A stretch of DNA of 20,959 nt from the NCBI GenBank assembly GCA_023663505.1, contig JAMPHH010000060.1, positions 1 through 20,959 on the forward strand. The letters run 5' to 3'. This document shows positions 6,693-14,034 of this stretch, in pieces; positions within the stretch are counted from its first letter, which is position 1, and every line of letters begins with the position of its first letter. Source of the stretch: Muribaculum sp. (GTDB lineage Bacteria; Bacillota; Clostridia; Lachnospirales; Lachnospiraceae). Made by a program: the position numbers and the translations under genes. The notes below the pieces were generated by a model, which was given only the letters and a program-made list of their open reading frames with translations, searched no databases and was not told the origin of the DNA.

Positions 6693-6721
6693 CGAACAAA
6701 GTGGAAAAGAGTGAGGAATCT

Positions 6722-7672
6722 ATGGATTTATTGCAGGAAGTGAGCGGCGCGAAAAGGATAGGCATCAGTGGGCATGTAAGACCGGACGGCGACTGTGTGG
6801 GCGCATGTCTGTCTCTGTGGCAGTTTTTGCGCAAAAGCGTTCCACAGGCGGACGTGAAGGTCTTACTGGAGGAGCCGCAGGAGATTTTTCATGATTTGAA
6901 AGGGTTTGACGAGATTATCAGCGATTTTCCGGAGGAAGATGTCTTTGACGTCTATTTTGCACTGGATTGTAACGAGGAACGTCTCGGGGAGGCGGTCAAG
7001 TATTTTCGGGCGGCTGTCAAGACGATCAATATTGATCATCATGTGAGCAACTTAGGGTGCGGTGACGTGAATCTGATACAGCCGGAGATTGGCTCCACCT
7101 GCGAGGTGTTGTATGACCTGATCGGGGAGGAGCGTCTGGACAGGGATATCGCGGAGGCTCTATATACGGGTATCATTCATGACACGGGGGTGTTCCAGTA
7201 TTCCAACACCACGCCGGAGACCATGAGGAAGGGGGCGAAGCTCATCAGCTATGGCTTTAATTTTGCCAAGCTGATCGAGGAGACCTTTTATCAGAGAACC
7301 TATATACAGTCACAGATTATGGGCAGAGCCTTGATGGAGAGTATCCGTTTCATGGACAATCGGTGTATTGTCAGTGTAGTTACCCGTAAGACCATGGAGT
7401 TCTACAATGTGGGACCCAAGGATTTGGACGGGATTGTCAATCATTTGCGCAATATCAAGGGAATCAACTGTGCAATCTTTATGTATGAGACGGAGGCGTT
7501 GGAGTATAAGGTGAGTATGCGCTCCGACGAAAAGGTAGATGTGGCGAAGGTTGCGGTATACTTTGGCGGCGGCGGGCATGCGCGCGCGGCGGGCTGCACC
7601 ATGCGGGGAACCTTTTATGATTGCGTCAATAATCTGTCGCAGCGCATCGCTGAGCAATTGGAGGGGCAGTAG
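6722..7672 (+). CDS. nrnA: DHH/DHHA1 phosphoesterase NrnA (nanoRNase, pAp phosphatase)
   Basis: This 316-residue cytoplasmic enzyme belongs to the family that degrades 2-5 nt RNA fragments and dephosphorylates 3'-phosphoadenosine 5'-phosphate. Metal-binding motifs are visible: H18, D22 and D24 in GHVRPDGDCVG, the ALDCN segment, and DHH at 105-107. The C-terminal DHHA1 domain carries GGGGHARAAG at 282-291. A GTG at 6701 would add seven residues, but GAGG at 6713-6716 places the start at ATG 6722. Some operon members related to this gene act on cyclic dinucleotides (GdpP/DhhP), but the short soluble form with no extra domains fits NrnA. It sits between rbfA and truB, as in other Firmicutes. Confidence 0.93.
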   Translation: MDLLQEVSGAKRIGISGHVRPDGDCVGACLSLWQFLRKSVPQADVKVLLEEPQEIFHDLKGFDEIISDFPEEDVFDVYFALDCNEERLGEAVKYFRAAVKTINIDHHVSNLGCGDVNLIQPEIGSTCEVLYDLIGEERLDRDIAEALYTGIIHDTGVFQYSNTTPETMRKGAKLISYGFNFAKLIEETFYQRTYIQSQIMGRALMESIRFMDNRCIVSVVTRKTMEFYNVGPKDLDGIVNHLRNIKGINCAIFMYETEALEYKVSMRSDEKVDVAKVAVYFGGGGHARAAGCTMRGTFYDCVNNLSQRIAEQLEGQ

Positions 7673-7677
7673 TCGTT

Positions 7678-8601
7678 ATGTATAACGGAATCATAAACAT
7701 TCATAAGGAGGCGGGATTTACCTCCCATGATGTGGTTGCAAAAATGCGCGGTATTTTAAAGCAGAAGAAAATAGGGCACACCGGAACTCTGGATCCCCAG
7801 GCGACCGGTGTGCTTCCGGTTTGTCTGGGGAGTGGCACCAAGCTTTGCGATATGCTGACAGACCGCGACAAGGAGTATGTGGCGGAGCTGCTCTTGGGGG
7901 TGTCCACGGATACGCAGGACACCACGGGGGAGATTATGCGGGAGTGCCCCGTGGAGGCTTTGGAGGCTCAGGTGCGTGAGGCGGTGCTTGGCTTTGTCGG
8001 GGATTATGAGCAGATTCCACCCATGTACTCGGCGCTCAAGGTAGATGGCAAGAAGCTTTATGAGTTGGCGCGCGTCGGCAAAGAGGTGGAGCGCAAGGCG
8101 CGTCCCGTGGTCATTCATGAGATAGAGATATTGGATATGACACTGCCCGTGGTGAAGCTTCGGGTGGTATGCTCTAAGGGGACTTATATCAGGACGCTTT
8201 GCGCGGATATCGGGGAGAAGCTGGGCTGTGGCGGAGCCATGCAAAGTCTGGTGCGCACCCGGGTGGGACAATTTGGTCTCTCGGAGGCAATCACCCTGAC
8301 CGAGCTGGAGCGGCTTAGGGACGAGGGGCGTGTGCGGGAGGTGTTGGTTCCCGTGGATTCCCTGTTCGCGGACTCTCCTGCAATGCGGGTCAAGTCGGAG
8401 CGGGCGAGACTTCTGGAAAATGGCAATCGTCTGGAGGAGCGTTTTGTGGAGGCGGTGGAGACAGGGACAGATGCCCTTTGTCCTGAGGAGGGGCAGCAGA
8501 TACGAATGTATAGGGAGGACGGAAGCTTTGCCGGAATATATCGCTATGATATGTCCGTGGGGCAATATGCGCCCGTGAAGATGTTCTTGGAGCGGGATTG
8601 A
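7678..8601 (+). CDS. truB: tRNA pseudouridine(55) synthase TruB
   Basis: This 307-residue enzyme converts U55 in the T loop of most tRNAs to pseudouridine. The motif GHTGTLDPQATGVLP contains the catalytic aspartate D39. Further family motifs are YSALKVDGKKLYELAR and CSKGTYIRTL. The C-terminal part after about residue 230 matches the small TruB/PUA-like domain. ATG 7678 lies 5 nt after the nrnA stop, and GGAGGGG at 7660-7666, inside nrnA, serves as ribosome binding site with an 11-nt gap. Homologues also start with a short YNGIINIHK segment. Co-transcription with nrnA is almost certain. Confidence 0.97.
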   Translation: MYNGIINIHKEAGFTSHDVVAKMRGILKQKKIGHTGTLDPQATGVLPVCLGSGTKLCDMLTDRDKEYVAELLLGVSTDTQDTTGEIMRECPVEALEAQVREAVLGFVGDYEQIPPMYSALKVDGKKLYELARVGKEVERKARPVVIHEIEILDMTLPVVKLRVVCSKGTYIRTLCADIGEKLGCGGAMQSLVRTRVGQFGLSEAITLTELERLRDEGRVREVLVPVDSLFADSPAMRVKSERARLLENGNRLEERFVEAVETGTDALCPEEGQQIRMYREDGSFAGIYRYDMSVGQYAPVKMFLERD

Positions 8602-8678
8602 CGGTAGGTTTAACGGCAGGTTGAACAGTAACGCCTGATATTTAATAATGGGCGAGACACGGCGGAGAGAGGATTTTT

Positions 8679-9626
8679 ATGGAGATTATACAGGGGACGA
8701 CGGATTTTCAATTGTATATGGAATCGGCTGTGGCAATCGGCAAGTTTGACGGTGTGCATATCGGGCACAGGCGGCTTCTGGAGGAAATCATCGAACAGAA
8801 GAAAAATGGCCTGCAGGCTTGCGTGTTCACCTTTGACCCTGCGCCGGCGGTGTTGTTCGGGCTCTCGGATGGCAAGGAGCTCACCGAAAAGCCAATGAAG
8901 CGGGAGATTTTTGCATTGATGGGGGTAGATGTGCTGATCGAATTTCCGTTGACGTTGGAGACGGCTGCTATTGCGCCGGAGGTTTTCGTGAGTGAGATTC
9001 TGGCGGACAGGCTGCAGGCTCGCTTTATCGCGGCGGGGGCGGATATTTCCTTTGGCGCGGGCGGAGCAGGGAATATGGAGCTTTTGCGGGAGCTGAGCGG
9101 GGGCTTGGGCTTTGAGGTAAAGCTTGTGGAGAAGGTCTGCGTGGACGGCGTGGAGGTGAGCTCCTCCTATATCCGGAGGCAGGTGGAGCAGGGCAATATG
9201 GAGCTTGCGGAGCGTCTGCTCGGGGCGCCTTACGCGGTGGCGGGAACCGTGGTGCATGGCAATCGCGTGGGCAGAACCCTCGGCTTTCCCACAGTGAATC
9301 TTTTGCCGAAGGCGAATAAGCTGCTGCCGCCGAATGGAGTCTATTATTCCAAGGTATACTATGGGGGGAGCAAATATCCCGCTATCAGCAATGTGGGCTG
9401 CAAGCCCACGGTCACCGCGGAGGGGACGGTGGGAGTGGAGTCCTATCTGTATGATTTTGACAGAGAAATATACGGACAGGAGATTGTGGTGGAGCTTTTG
9501 TCCTTCAGGAGACCGGAACAGCGATTTGCGGACGAGGAGGCGCTTAAGCGGCAGCTTCAGGCGGATATCGCGGCGGGAGAGCGCTTTCATTCCCGCGCCG
9601 CGTCGTCTGTTTTGGTAAAAAATTAG
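8679..9626 (+). CDS. ribF: Bifunctional riboflavin kinase / FAD synthetase RibF
   Basis: This 315-residue enzyme phosphorylates riboflavin to FMN and adenylylates FMN to FAD. The N-terminal FAD synthetase domain has AIGKFDGVHIGHRRLL (H27 and H30 of the nucleotidyltransferase motif) and SSYIRRQVEQGN near its end. The C-terminal kinase domain shows GRTLGFPT at 198-205, then GVYYSKV, NVGCKPT and ESYLYDFD. The start ATG 8679 follows GAGAGG at 8667-8672. A 77-nt gap to truB contains two near-identical 12-bp units but no promoter that I can support. It appears to be the last gene of the rimP operon. Confidence 0.97.
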   Translation: MEIIQGTTDFQLYMESAVAIGKFDGVHIGHRRLLEEIIEQKKNGLQACVFTFDPAPAVLFGLSDGKELTEKPMKREIFALMGVDVLIEFPLTLETAAIAPEVFVSEILADRLQARFIAAGADISFGAGGAGNMELLRELSGGLGFEVKLVEKVCVDGVEVSSSYIRRQVEQGNMELAERLLGAPYAVAGTVVHGNRVGRTLGFPTVNLLPKANKLLPPNGVYYSKVYYGGSKYPAISNVGCKPTVTAEGTVGVESYLYDFDREIYGQEIVVELLSFRRPEQRFADEEALKRQLQADIAAGERFHSRAASSVLVKN

Positions 9627-9670
9627 TAAAAAAATGGTAATATAGGTAGAAGAACCGTAAAAATAACCTA

Positions 9671-9699
9671 TTGTATCTTTCCTTCTTTTTCCGTAAAAT
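9671..9699 (+). promoter_or_regulatory. Probable promoter of the Na/Pi symporter-tcdA unit
   Basis: TTGTAT at 9671-9676 and TAAAAT at 9694-9699 are 17 bp apart, a moderate match to the housekeeping consensus. It lies 45 nt after ribF in an AT-rich stretch. Transcription would begin near 9706 and leave a leader of about 100 nt. Confidence 0.55.
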
Positions 9700-9725
9700 A
9701 TATTTTGGTGGAGAATGGCAGTTAC

Positions 9726-9770
9726 TTCGGAACCAACCTCGTGAACATCGTGTGTTTGCTTGGTTCCGAG
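9726..9770 (+). promoter_or_regulatory. Leader hairpin upstream of the Na/Pi symporter gene
   Basis: TTCGGAACCAA at 9726-9736 pairs with TTGGTTCCGAG at 9760-9770 (11 pairs, one wobble) around a 23-nt loop. It lies between the predicted start of transcription and ATG 9807. No T-run follows, so it is not a terminator. A regulatory or stabilising role is possible but unproven. Confidence 0.45.
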
Positions 9771-9806
9771 CAGTTTATGCGTTGTAGATTAGGGAAAGAA
9801 AAGAGA

Positions 9807-11477
9807 ATGAATGCAGAAGAATTGACGAACATGATAGTATCAATGGCGGGGGGACTGGGGCTTTTTCTATTCGGAATGAGCCTTATGAGCGAGTCTATTG
9901 AAAAGGTGGCGGGCGCGAAGCTTCGCCGGATTCTTGAGATTTTTACCACCAATCGGTTTATGGGTATGATCGTCGGGATCGTCTTTACGGGGATAATTCA
10001 ATCCTCCTCGGCGTGTACTGCAATGGTGGTCAGCTTTGTAAACGTGGGTCTTATGAATCTGTATCAGGCGGCGGGCGTGATATTTGGCGCAAATATCGGT
10101 ACGACTGTCACGCCATTGCTCGTATCCTTTAATTTGTCGGAGATTGCACCGGTGATCTTGCTTGCGGGAGTCTTGGTGGCTATGTTCTGCAGCAGGCAGA
10201 ATGTCAAGCAGGGGGCGCAGGTGGTCATCGGCTTCGGCATTCTTTTCTTGGGGCTGAAAACCATGTCCGCGGCGATGGCGGGGCTTAAGGAGGTCCCGGA
10301 GGTGGTGGAGCTGTTGGGGTCACTCAGGAATCCGCTGCTTGCGACCCTCACGGGTATGCTGCTCACCTCCATTATTCAGAGCTCGTCGGTCACGGTCAGC
10401 ATCGTGCTGTTGATGGCGAATCAGGATTTGCTGCCGCTTCCTATCTGTCTGTATATTATCCTTGGCTGTAATATCGGCGCCTGCACCACTGCGCTCTTGG
10501 CTTCCCTGTCCGGCAAAAAGGACGCAAAACGCGCCGCGTTGATTCATTTTTGGTTCAATGTGATAGGCACGGTGCTTATATATGTGATCCTCTTGGTGGG
10601 AATGGATCCGGTGGTTCGCATGATACAGGCTATTTCTCCGAATAACGGTCATTTTGTGGCGAATGCCCACATCATTATCAAGGTGTTTCAGGTGATCGTG
10701 CTGTTCCCGTTCTCGGGGCTTATCGTCAAGCTGGCTGCCGCTTGTGTGCCGGGGGAGGACGAGGGCGTCAACTATCGCGAGCGTTATCAGCTCAAATATA
10801 TCGGCGAGAAGGTTGTGTTTAATCCCGCCACGGCGGTGGTGGAGGTCATCAGGGAGCTGGAGCGCATGGCGGATCTGGCAAATGAGAATCTCAACCGCGC
10901 TATGAACGCTTTGATCACCTTGGACGAGGACGATATCAGGGAAGTATACGAGGTGGAGGAGAATATCAATTTCCTGAACCATTCTATCACGGATTATTTG
11001 GTGAAGATCAATCAGACGACCCTTCCTATTGAGGATTTGAAAAGCTTGGGCGCGCTGTTCCATGTGGTGAATGACATTGAGCGGATCGGAGATCACGCGG
11101 AGAACGTGGCGGACGCTGCCAGACAGCGCATAGAGACGAACACGAGCATCAGCAAGGAGGCGCAGCGGGAGCTTGGCGAGATGTTGGATATGGTGAACAA
11201 GATCATTCAGTACGCGATCGCCATGTTTGCCCACAGTGACGACAGTAAGATGCAGGACGTCATCACGCTTGAGGATCGTGTGGACGAGAAGGAGCGGGAG
11301 CTGCAGATGAAGCATGTGGAGCGTTTGACCAGAGGCGAGTGTACTCCGGAGGCAGGTATGATCTTCTCCGATGTGGTGTCAGGCTTGGAGAGGGTTTCGG
11401 ATCACGCGACGAACATCGCCTTTGCGATCATCAACGCGGAGAAGGAGGCGGACGGAGAGCCGGAGATCAATGTCTGA
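9807..11477 (+). CDS. Na+/phosphate cotransporter family protein with C-terminal PhoU-like domain
   Basis: This is a 556-residue membrane protein of the NptA/PNaS family, which imports phosphate with sodium. Two inverted half-repeats each carry the signature: QSSSA at 65-69 followed by GANIGTT, and QSSSV at 191-195 followed by GCNIGACTT. Eight or more hydrophobic segments fill residues 1 to about 325. The remaining 210 residues form a soluble helical region like PhoU, found in bacterial family members and probably regulatory. The frame extends upstream to 9705, but homologues start close to the first membrane helix, so ATG 9807 (MNAEELTN) is preferred, with AGGGA 11 nt upstream. tcdA follows after 12 nt. 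Substrate specificity is inferred from the family. Confidence 0.9.
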   Translation: MNAEELTNMIVSMAGGLGLFLFGMSLMSESIEKVAGAKLRRILEIFTTNRFMGMIVGIVFTGIIQSSSACTAMVVSFVNVGLMNLYQAAGVIFGANIGTTVTPLLVSFNLSEIAPVILLAGVLVAMFCSRQNVKQGAQVVIGFGILFLGLKTMSAAMAGLKEVPEVVELLGSLRNPLLATLTGMLLTSIIQSSSVTVSIVLLMANQDLLPLPICLYIILGCNIGACTTALLASLSGKKDAKRAALIHFWFNVIGTVLIYVILLVGMDPVVRMIQAISPNNGHFVANAHIIIKVFQVIVLFPFSGLIVKLAAACVPGEDEGVNYRERYQLKYIGEKVVFNPATAVVEVIRELERMADLANENLNRAMNALITLDEDDIREVYEVEENINFLNHSITDYLVKINQTTLPIEDLKSLGALFHVVNDIERIGDHAENVADAARQRIETNTSISKEAQRELGEMLDMVNKIIQYAIAMFAHSDDSKMQDVITLEDRVDEKERELQMKHVERLTRGECTPEAGMIFSDVVSGLERVSDHATNIAFAIINAEKEADGEPEINV

Positions 11478-11489
11478 CGGGAGGATACG

Positions 11490-12263
11490 ATGGGTATGGC
11501 GCGCGAGGTATCGGAGAGGGAGCTGGCAGAGATTTTTTCACGGACGGAGCTTTTGATAGGGCGGGAGGCATTGGAACGCCTGCAGGGGAGCAGGGTCGCC
11601 GTGTTTGGCGTGGGCGGCGTGGGCGGTCATGTGGTGGAGGCTTTGGCAAGAAGCGGCGTCGGGAGCTTTGAGCTTATTGACAATGACGTGGTTAGCCCGA
11701 GCAATATCAACAGGCAGATCATTGCCACATGGCAGACCGTGGGACAATATAAGGTTGACGTGATGAGGGAGCGGATTCTCTCTATAAATCCCCGGGCAGC
11801 GGTGAATGTCCGGAGATGTTTTTATCTGCCTGAGACGGCTGAAAAATTTGATTTTGGGGAATACTCTTACGTGGTGGACGCGGTGGATACGATAACCGCT
11901 AAAATCGATATAATTATGAGGGCGAGGGAGGCGGGAACGCCTGTGATCAGCTCCATGGGGGCGGGGAATAAGCTTGATTCTTCCAAGTTCCGGGTGGCGG
12001 ATATCTATCAGACAAGCATCTGTCCTCTGGCGAGGGTGATGCGCAGGGAGCTGCGTAAGCGGGGCGTGGAGAGCCTGAAGGTGGTGTATTCCACCGAGGA
12101 GGCGATCAAACCTGAATGGCCCGCGGAGGAAGCGGGGAAGAAGGGATTGGCGAGTGTCCCGGGAAGCGTTGCCTTCGTGCCTGCCGTGGCGGGACTGCTC
12201 ATGGCGGGAGAGGTGATAAAGGATTTGGCTCTGAATGGTGACGATAATCTTAAGAAATCCTAA
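11490..12263 (+). CDS. tcdA: tRNA threonylcarbamoyladenosine dehydratase TcdA (ThiF/E1-like)
   Basis: This 257-residue member of the E1/ThiF superfamily uses ATP to cyclise t6A37 of ANN-decoding tRNAs to ct6A. The nucleotide-binding motif GVGGVGG is at 40-46, then come LIDNDVVSPSNINRQ and the VVDAVDTITAK segment, all standard for the TcdA/YgdL/YrvM subgroup. The C-terminal part ends with a typical SVPGSVAFVPAVAG. There is no rhodanese or MPN domain, and no moaD or thiS neighbour, which argues against a molybdopterin or thiamine role. GGGAGG at 11479-11484 lies 5 nt before ATG 11490. It is probably co-transcribed with the symporter gene 12 nt upstream. Confidence 0.9.
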   Translation: MGMAREVSERELAEIFSRTELLIGREALERLQGSRVAVFGVGGVGGHVVEALARSGVGSFELIDNDVVSPSNINRQIIATWQTVGQYKVDVMRERILSINPRAAVNVRRCFYLPETAEKFDFGEYSYVVDAVDTITAKIDIIMRAREAGTPVISSMGAGNKLDSSKFRVADIYQTSICPLARVMRRELRKRGVESLKVVYSTEEAIKPEWPAEEAGKKGLASVPGSVAFVPAVAGLLMAGEVIKDLALNGDDNLKKS

Positions 12264-12302
12264 GAAATAGCCCCTTGTTCTTAAGAAAAAACAAAGAAAA
12301 TG

Positions 12303-12331
12303 TTGACAGTAGGCGCATACATCTGTATAAT
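12303..12331 (+). promoter_or_regulatory. Near-consensus sigma-A promoter for the NlpC/P60 gene
   Basis: TTGACA at 12303-12308 and TATAAT at 12326-12331 are separated by 17 bp, a perfect match in both hexamers and spacing. The start of transcription should be near 12338. Such a strong core promoter usually needs negative control or marks high expression. Confidence 0.92.
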
Positions 12332-12341
12332 GAACTCAAAG

Positions 12342-12369
12342 CGTAACAAATTTGTAACAAAATTGTAAT
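12342..12369 (+). promoter_or_regulatory. Tandem WalR-like response-regulator site
   Basis: Three hexamers follow the promoter at exact 11-bp intervals: CGTAAC (12342), TGTAAC (12353) and TGTAAT (12364), each separated by 5 AT-rich bases. The last two fit the published WalR (YycF) box TGTWAH-N5-TGTWAH. WalR is the OmpR-family regulator of cell-wall hydrolase genes in Firmicutes, and the gene controlled here is such a hydrolase. The site spans about +5 to +32, which suggests repression or modulation, not classical activation. PhoP sites have similar geometry, so the regulator is inferred. Confidence 0.6.
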
Positions 12370-12388
12370 GATTATGGAGAAAATATAC

Positions 12389-13417
12389 ATGAAGGCGAAA
12401 AGAAAAGGGATACTTGCTGCGGGCTTGGTGTGTTGTATGCTGCTTGAACCTATGCAGGTGAGCGCGGCGGGTCTTGACAATATTATGTTGACTGCGGGGG
12501 TGGGTTCCGTGTTTGACTCGAGCCTGACCGCTGAGGAATATCTCACGATCGCGGAGCAGGCAAAGGGCGCCAGCTGGGGCTATACGAATATCGGCATCGC
12601 CGATGTGGAGAGTGGTAATCTGAATGTCCGCGCCCTTCCCTCAATGGACGGGAAGCTGGTGGGTAAAATGCCCAAGAATTCCGCCTGTGAGGTGGTGGAG
12701 CTGTTGGACGGCTGGGCGCATATCCAGTCCGGAGAGGTAGACGGCTATGTGAGCACGGATTTCCTGCTCATCGGACCTGATGCGAAGCGCAGGGCGAATG
12801 ATTTGGTCCGCACAGTGGCGATCGCCAATACCAATAATCTGAATGTGAGAGATGAAGCAAATACATCAAGCGCCGTGATGACACAGGTCTTGAAGGGGGA
12901 GGAACTGGACTTCCTTGAGGATCAGGGCGAGTGGATCATGGTGGACTTGGACGGTGAGGCGGCATATGTCGCGGCGGAGTTCGTGACTGTGGAGGAGAAG
13001 CTGGACACGGCGATCACCATGTCCGAGCTGCTGTACGGTCAGGGCGTATCAGATGTCCGCGTGGATTTGGTGGAATATGCGAAGCAGTTCCTTGGCAATC
13101 CCTATGTGTGGGGAGGCACCAGTCTGACCAAGGGGGCGGACTGCTCCGGCTTCGTGCTCAGCGTATACAAGAAATACGGCATTAAGCTGACCCATTCCTC
13201 AAGGGCGCAGGCGAACGAGGGAACTAAGATCAGCGCCTCGGAGCTGCTGCCCGGCGATCTGGTGTTCTATGCCAATTCAAGCGGCACGATCAACCATGTG
13301 GCGATCTACATTGGCGGCGGGCAGGTGATCCATGCCAGCAACCCGAAGACCGGAATCAGGATCAGCAAGTACAACTACCGTACACCCAAGAAATGCGTGC
13401 GGGTGCTGTATGATTGA
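12389..13417 (+). CDS. Secreted SH3-NlpC/P60 peptidoglycan endopeptidase
   Basis: This 342-residue exported protein probably cleaves peptide bonds in peptidoglycan stems. A signal peptide covers about residues 1-26, ending VSA before AGLDN. Two bacterial SH3 domains follow, each beginning LNVR (NLNVRALP and NLNVRDEA), which usually bind cell-wall peptides. The C-terminal NlpC/P60 domain starts near YAKQFLGNPYVWGG and has the catalytic C252 in DCSGF, H303 in NHVAIYIG and H315 in HASN. The start is ATG 12389, with GGAGA at 12376-12380. The upstream in-frame ATG 12368 overlaps the operator-like repeats. The gene is monocistronic, since a new promoter precedes rpsO. Confidence 0.93.
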   Translation: MKAKRKGILAAGLVCCMLLEPMQVSAAGLDNIMLTAGVGSVFDSSLTAEEYLTIAEQAKGASWGYTNIGIADVESGNLNVRALPSMDGKLVGKMPKNSACEVVELLDGWAHIQSGEVDGYVSTDFLLIGPDAKRRANDLVRTVAIANTNNLNVRDEANTSSAVMTQVLKGEELDFLEDQGEWIMVDLDGEAAYVAAEFVTVEEKLDTAITMSELLYGQGVSDVRVDLVEYAKQFLGNPYVWGGTSLTKGADCSGFVLSVYKKYGIKLTHSSRAQANEGTKISASELLPGDLVFYANSSGTINHVAIYIGGGQVIHASNPKTGIRISKYNYRTPKKCVRVLYD

Positions 13418-13428
13418 CAAATTCGTTA

Positions 13429-13457
13429 TTTACAATCTCTGGTATTTGTGTTATGAT
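13429..13457 (+). promoter_or_regulatory. Sigma-A promoter of rpsO
   Basis: TTTACA at 13429-13434 and TATGAT at 13452-13457 have a 17-bp spacer. Transcription would start near 13464, giving a leader of about 80 nt that contains the folded element before rpsO. Confidence 0.8.
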
Positions 13458-13473
13458 ACCTAAGTACGATTCA

Positions 13474-13520
13474 GCCGATGCCCAGATGTGGGAGACTCCG
13501 ACCCTGTCTTAGTGTCCGGC
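13474..13520 (+). promoter_or_regulatory. Candidate S15 autoregulatory leader (three-way junction)
   Basis: Three short stems can form together: GCCG (13474-13477) with CGGC (13517-13520), CCCA (13481-13484) with TGGG (13489-13492), and AGAC (13493-13496) with GTCT (13506-13509). Ribosomal protein S15 binds a three-way junction in 16S rRNA, and many bacteria use structural mimics in the rpsO leader for feedback control. Position, size and shape fit that role. The stems are short and were paired by eye, so the assignment is inferred. Confidence 0.5.
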
Positions 13521-13546
13521 GGTTTAATAAAAAAGGAGGAAGAATT

Positions 13547-13813
13547 ATGATTTCCAAAGAAAAGAAAACAGCAATTATGAACGAGTATGCCAGAACTCCC
13601 GGCGATACAGGTTCACCCGAGGTTCAGGTGGCGGTTCTGACAGCCAGAATTCAGGAGCTTACAGAGCATTTGAAGGACAACCCCAAGGATCATCATTCCC
13701 GCCGCGGTATGTTGAAGATGGTTGGTCAGAGGCGTGGGCTTCTTGACTACCTGAAGAAAAAGGATATCAACAGATATCGTGCCCTTATCGAGAAACTTGG
13801 CTTAAGAAAATAA
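13547..13813 (+). CDS. rpsO: 30S ribosomal protein S15
   Basis: This is an 88-residue primary 16S rRNA-binding protein of the central domain of the 30S subunit. The sequence shows the family landmarks TPGDTGSPEVQVA, HHSRRGM and RRGLLDYLKKKD, and its length equals the usual 88-89 residues. AAGGAGGA at 13533-13540 places the start at ATG 13547. An upstream in-frame ATG at 13478 falls inside the leader fold and is not used. It has its own promoter and leader, and a terminator-like hairpin follows 10 nt after the stop, so a good share of transcripts probably end before pnp. The rpsO-pnp order is conserved in most bacteria. Confidence 0.98.
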   Translation: MISKEKKTAIMNEYARTPGDTGSPEVQVAVLTARIQELTEHLKDNPKDHHSRRGMLKMVGQRRGLLDYLKKKDINRYRALIEKLGLRK

Positions 13814-13823
13814 TGCAAATGCA

Positions 13824-13862
13824 GGAGCGGAGCTGGTCCGGTGGGGCACTCCGCTTCCTTTT
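13824..13862 (+). terminator. Rho-independent terminator after rpsO
   Basis: AGCGGAG (13826-13832) pairs with CTCCGCT (13849-13855), and two more pairs extend the stem at the base. A T-rich tail (TTCCTTTTG) follows. The tail is broken by CC, so it may be partly leaky, allowing readthrough into pnp. Confidence 0.65.
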
Positions 13863-13928
13863 GTGTGGGTAATCGGAGCAAGTCAACAGCAAAACGGCAG
13901 CTCGGGACAGGGAGATTATCCGAGATTG

Positions 13929-13965
13929 CTGAAAAGGATATGACAGAGGGTCATGGCTTTTTCAG
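13929..13965 (+). promoter_or_regulatory. Hairpin in the rpsO-pnp spacer (pnp leader)
   Basis: CTGAAAA (13929-13935) pairs with TTTTCAG (13959-13965), and an inner ATGAC/GTCAT stem (13940-13944 with 13950-13954) caps it after a small internal loop. In Escherichia coli, a long hairpin at this place is cut by RNase III and lets PNPase repress its own mRNA. A similar role here is an analogy only. An alternative pairing, CAGCTCGG with CCGAG..GCTG (13898-13931), would compete with it. I found no convincing pnp promoter. Confidence 0.45.
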
Positions 13966-14034
13966 TAGTTTCGGGTTCTCTGTTTCGGCTGCGGATTATA
14001 AAGTGTCGCAAAAGGCGGCGGAATGGAGGAAAGT

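Noticed and set aside
6701..6721. GTG 6701 as the nrnA start
   Set aside because: The only ribosome binding site at suitable distance (GAGG 6713-6716) serves ATG 6722, and the extra residues are not part of the family's fold.
8601..8624. Two adjacent 12-bp near-copies after truB (ACGGTAGGTTTA and ACGGCAGGTTGA)
   Set aside because: Only two short copies in a 77-nt spacer with no palindrome or promoter. Chance or slippage is enough to explain it.
13998..14022. Promoter just before pnp using TATAAA at 13997-14002
   Set aside because: No recognisable -35 hexamer lies 16-18 bp upstream and there is no extended -10 element.
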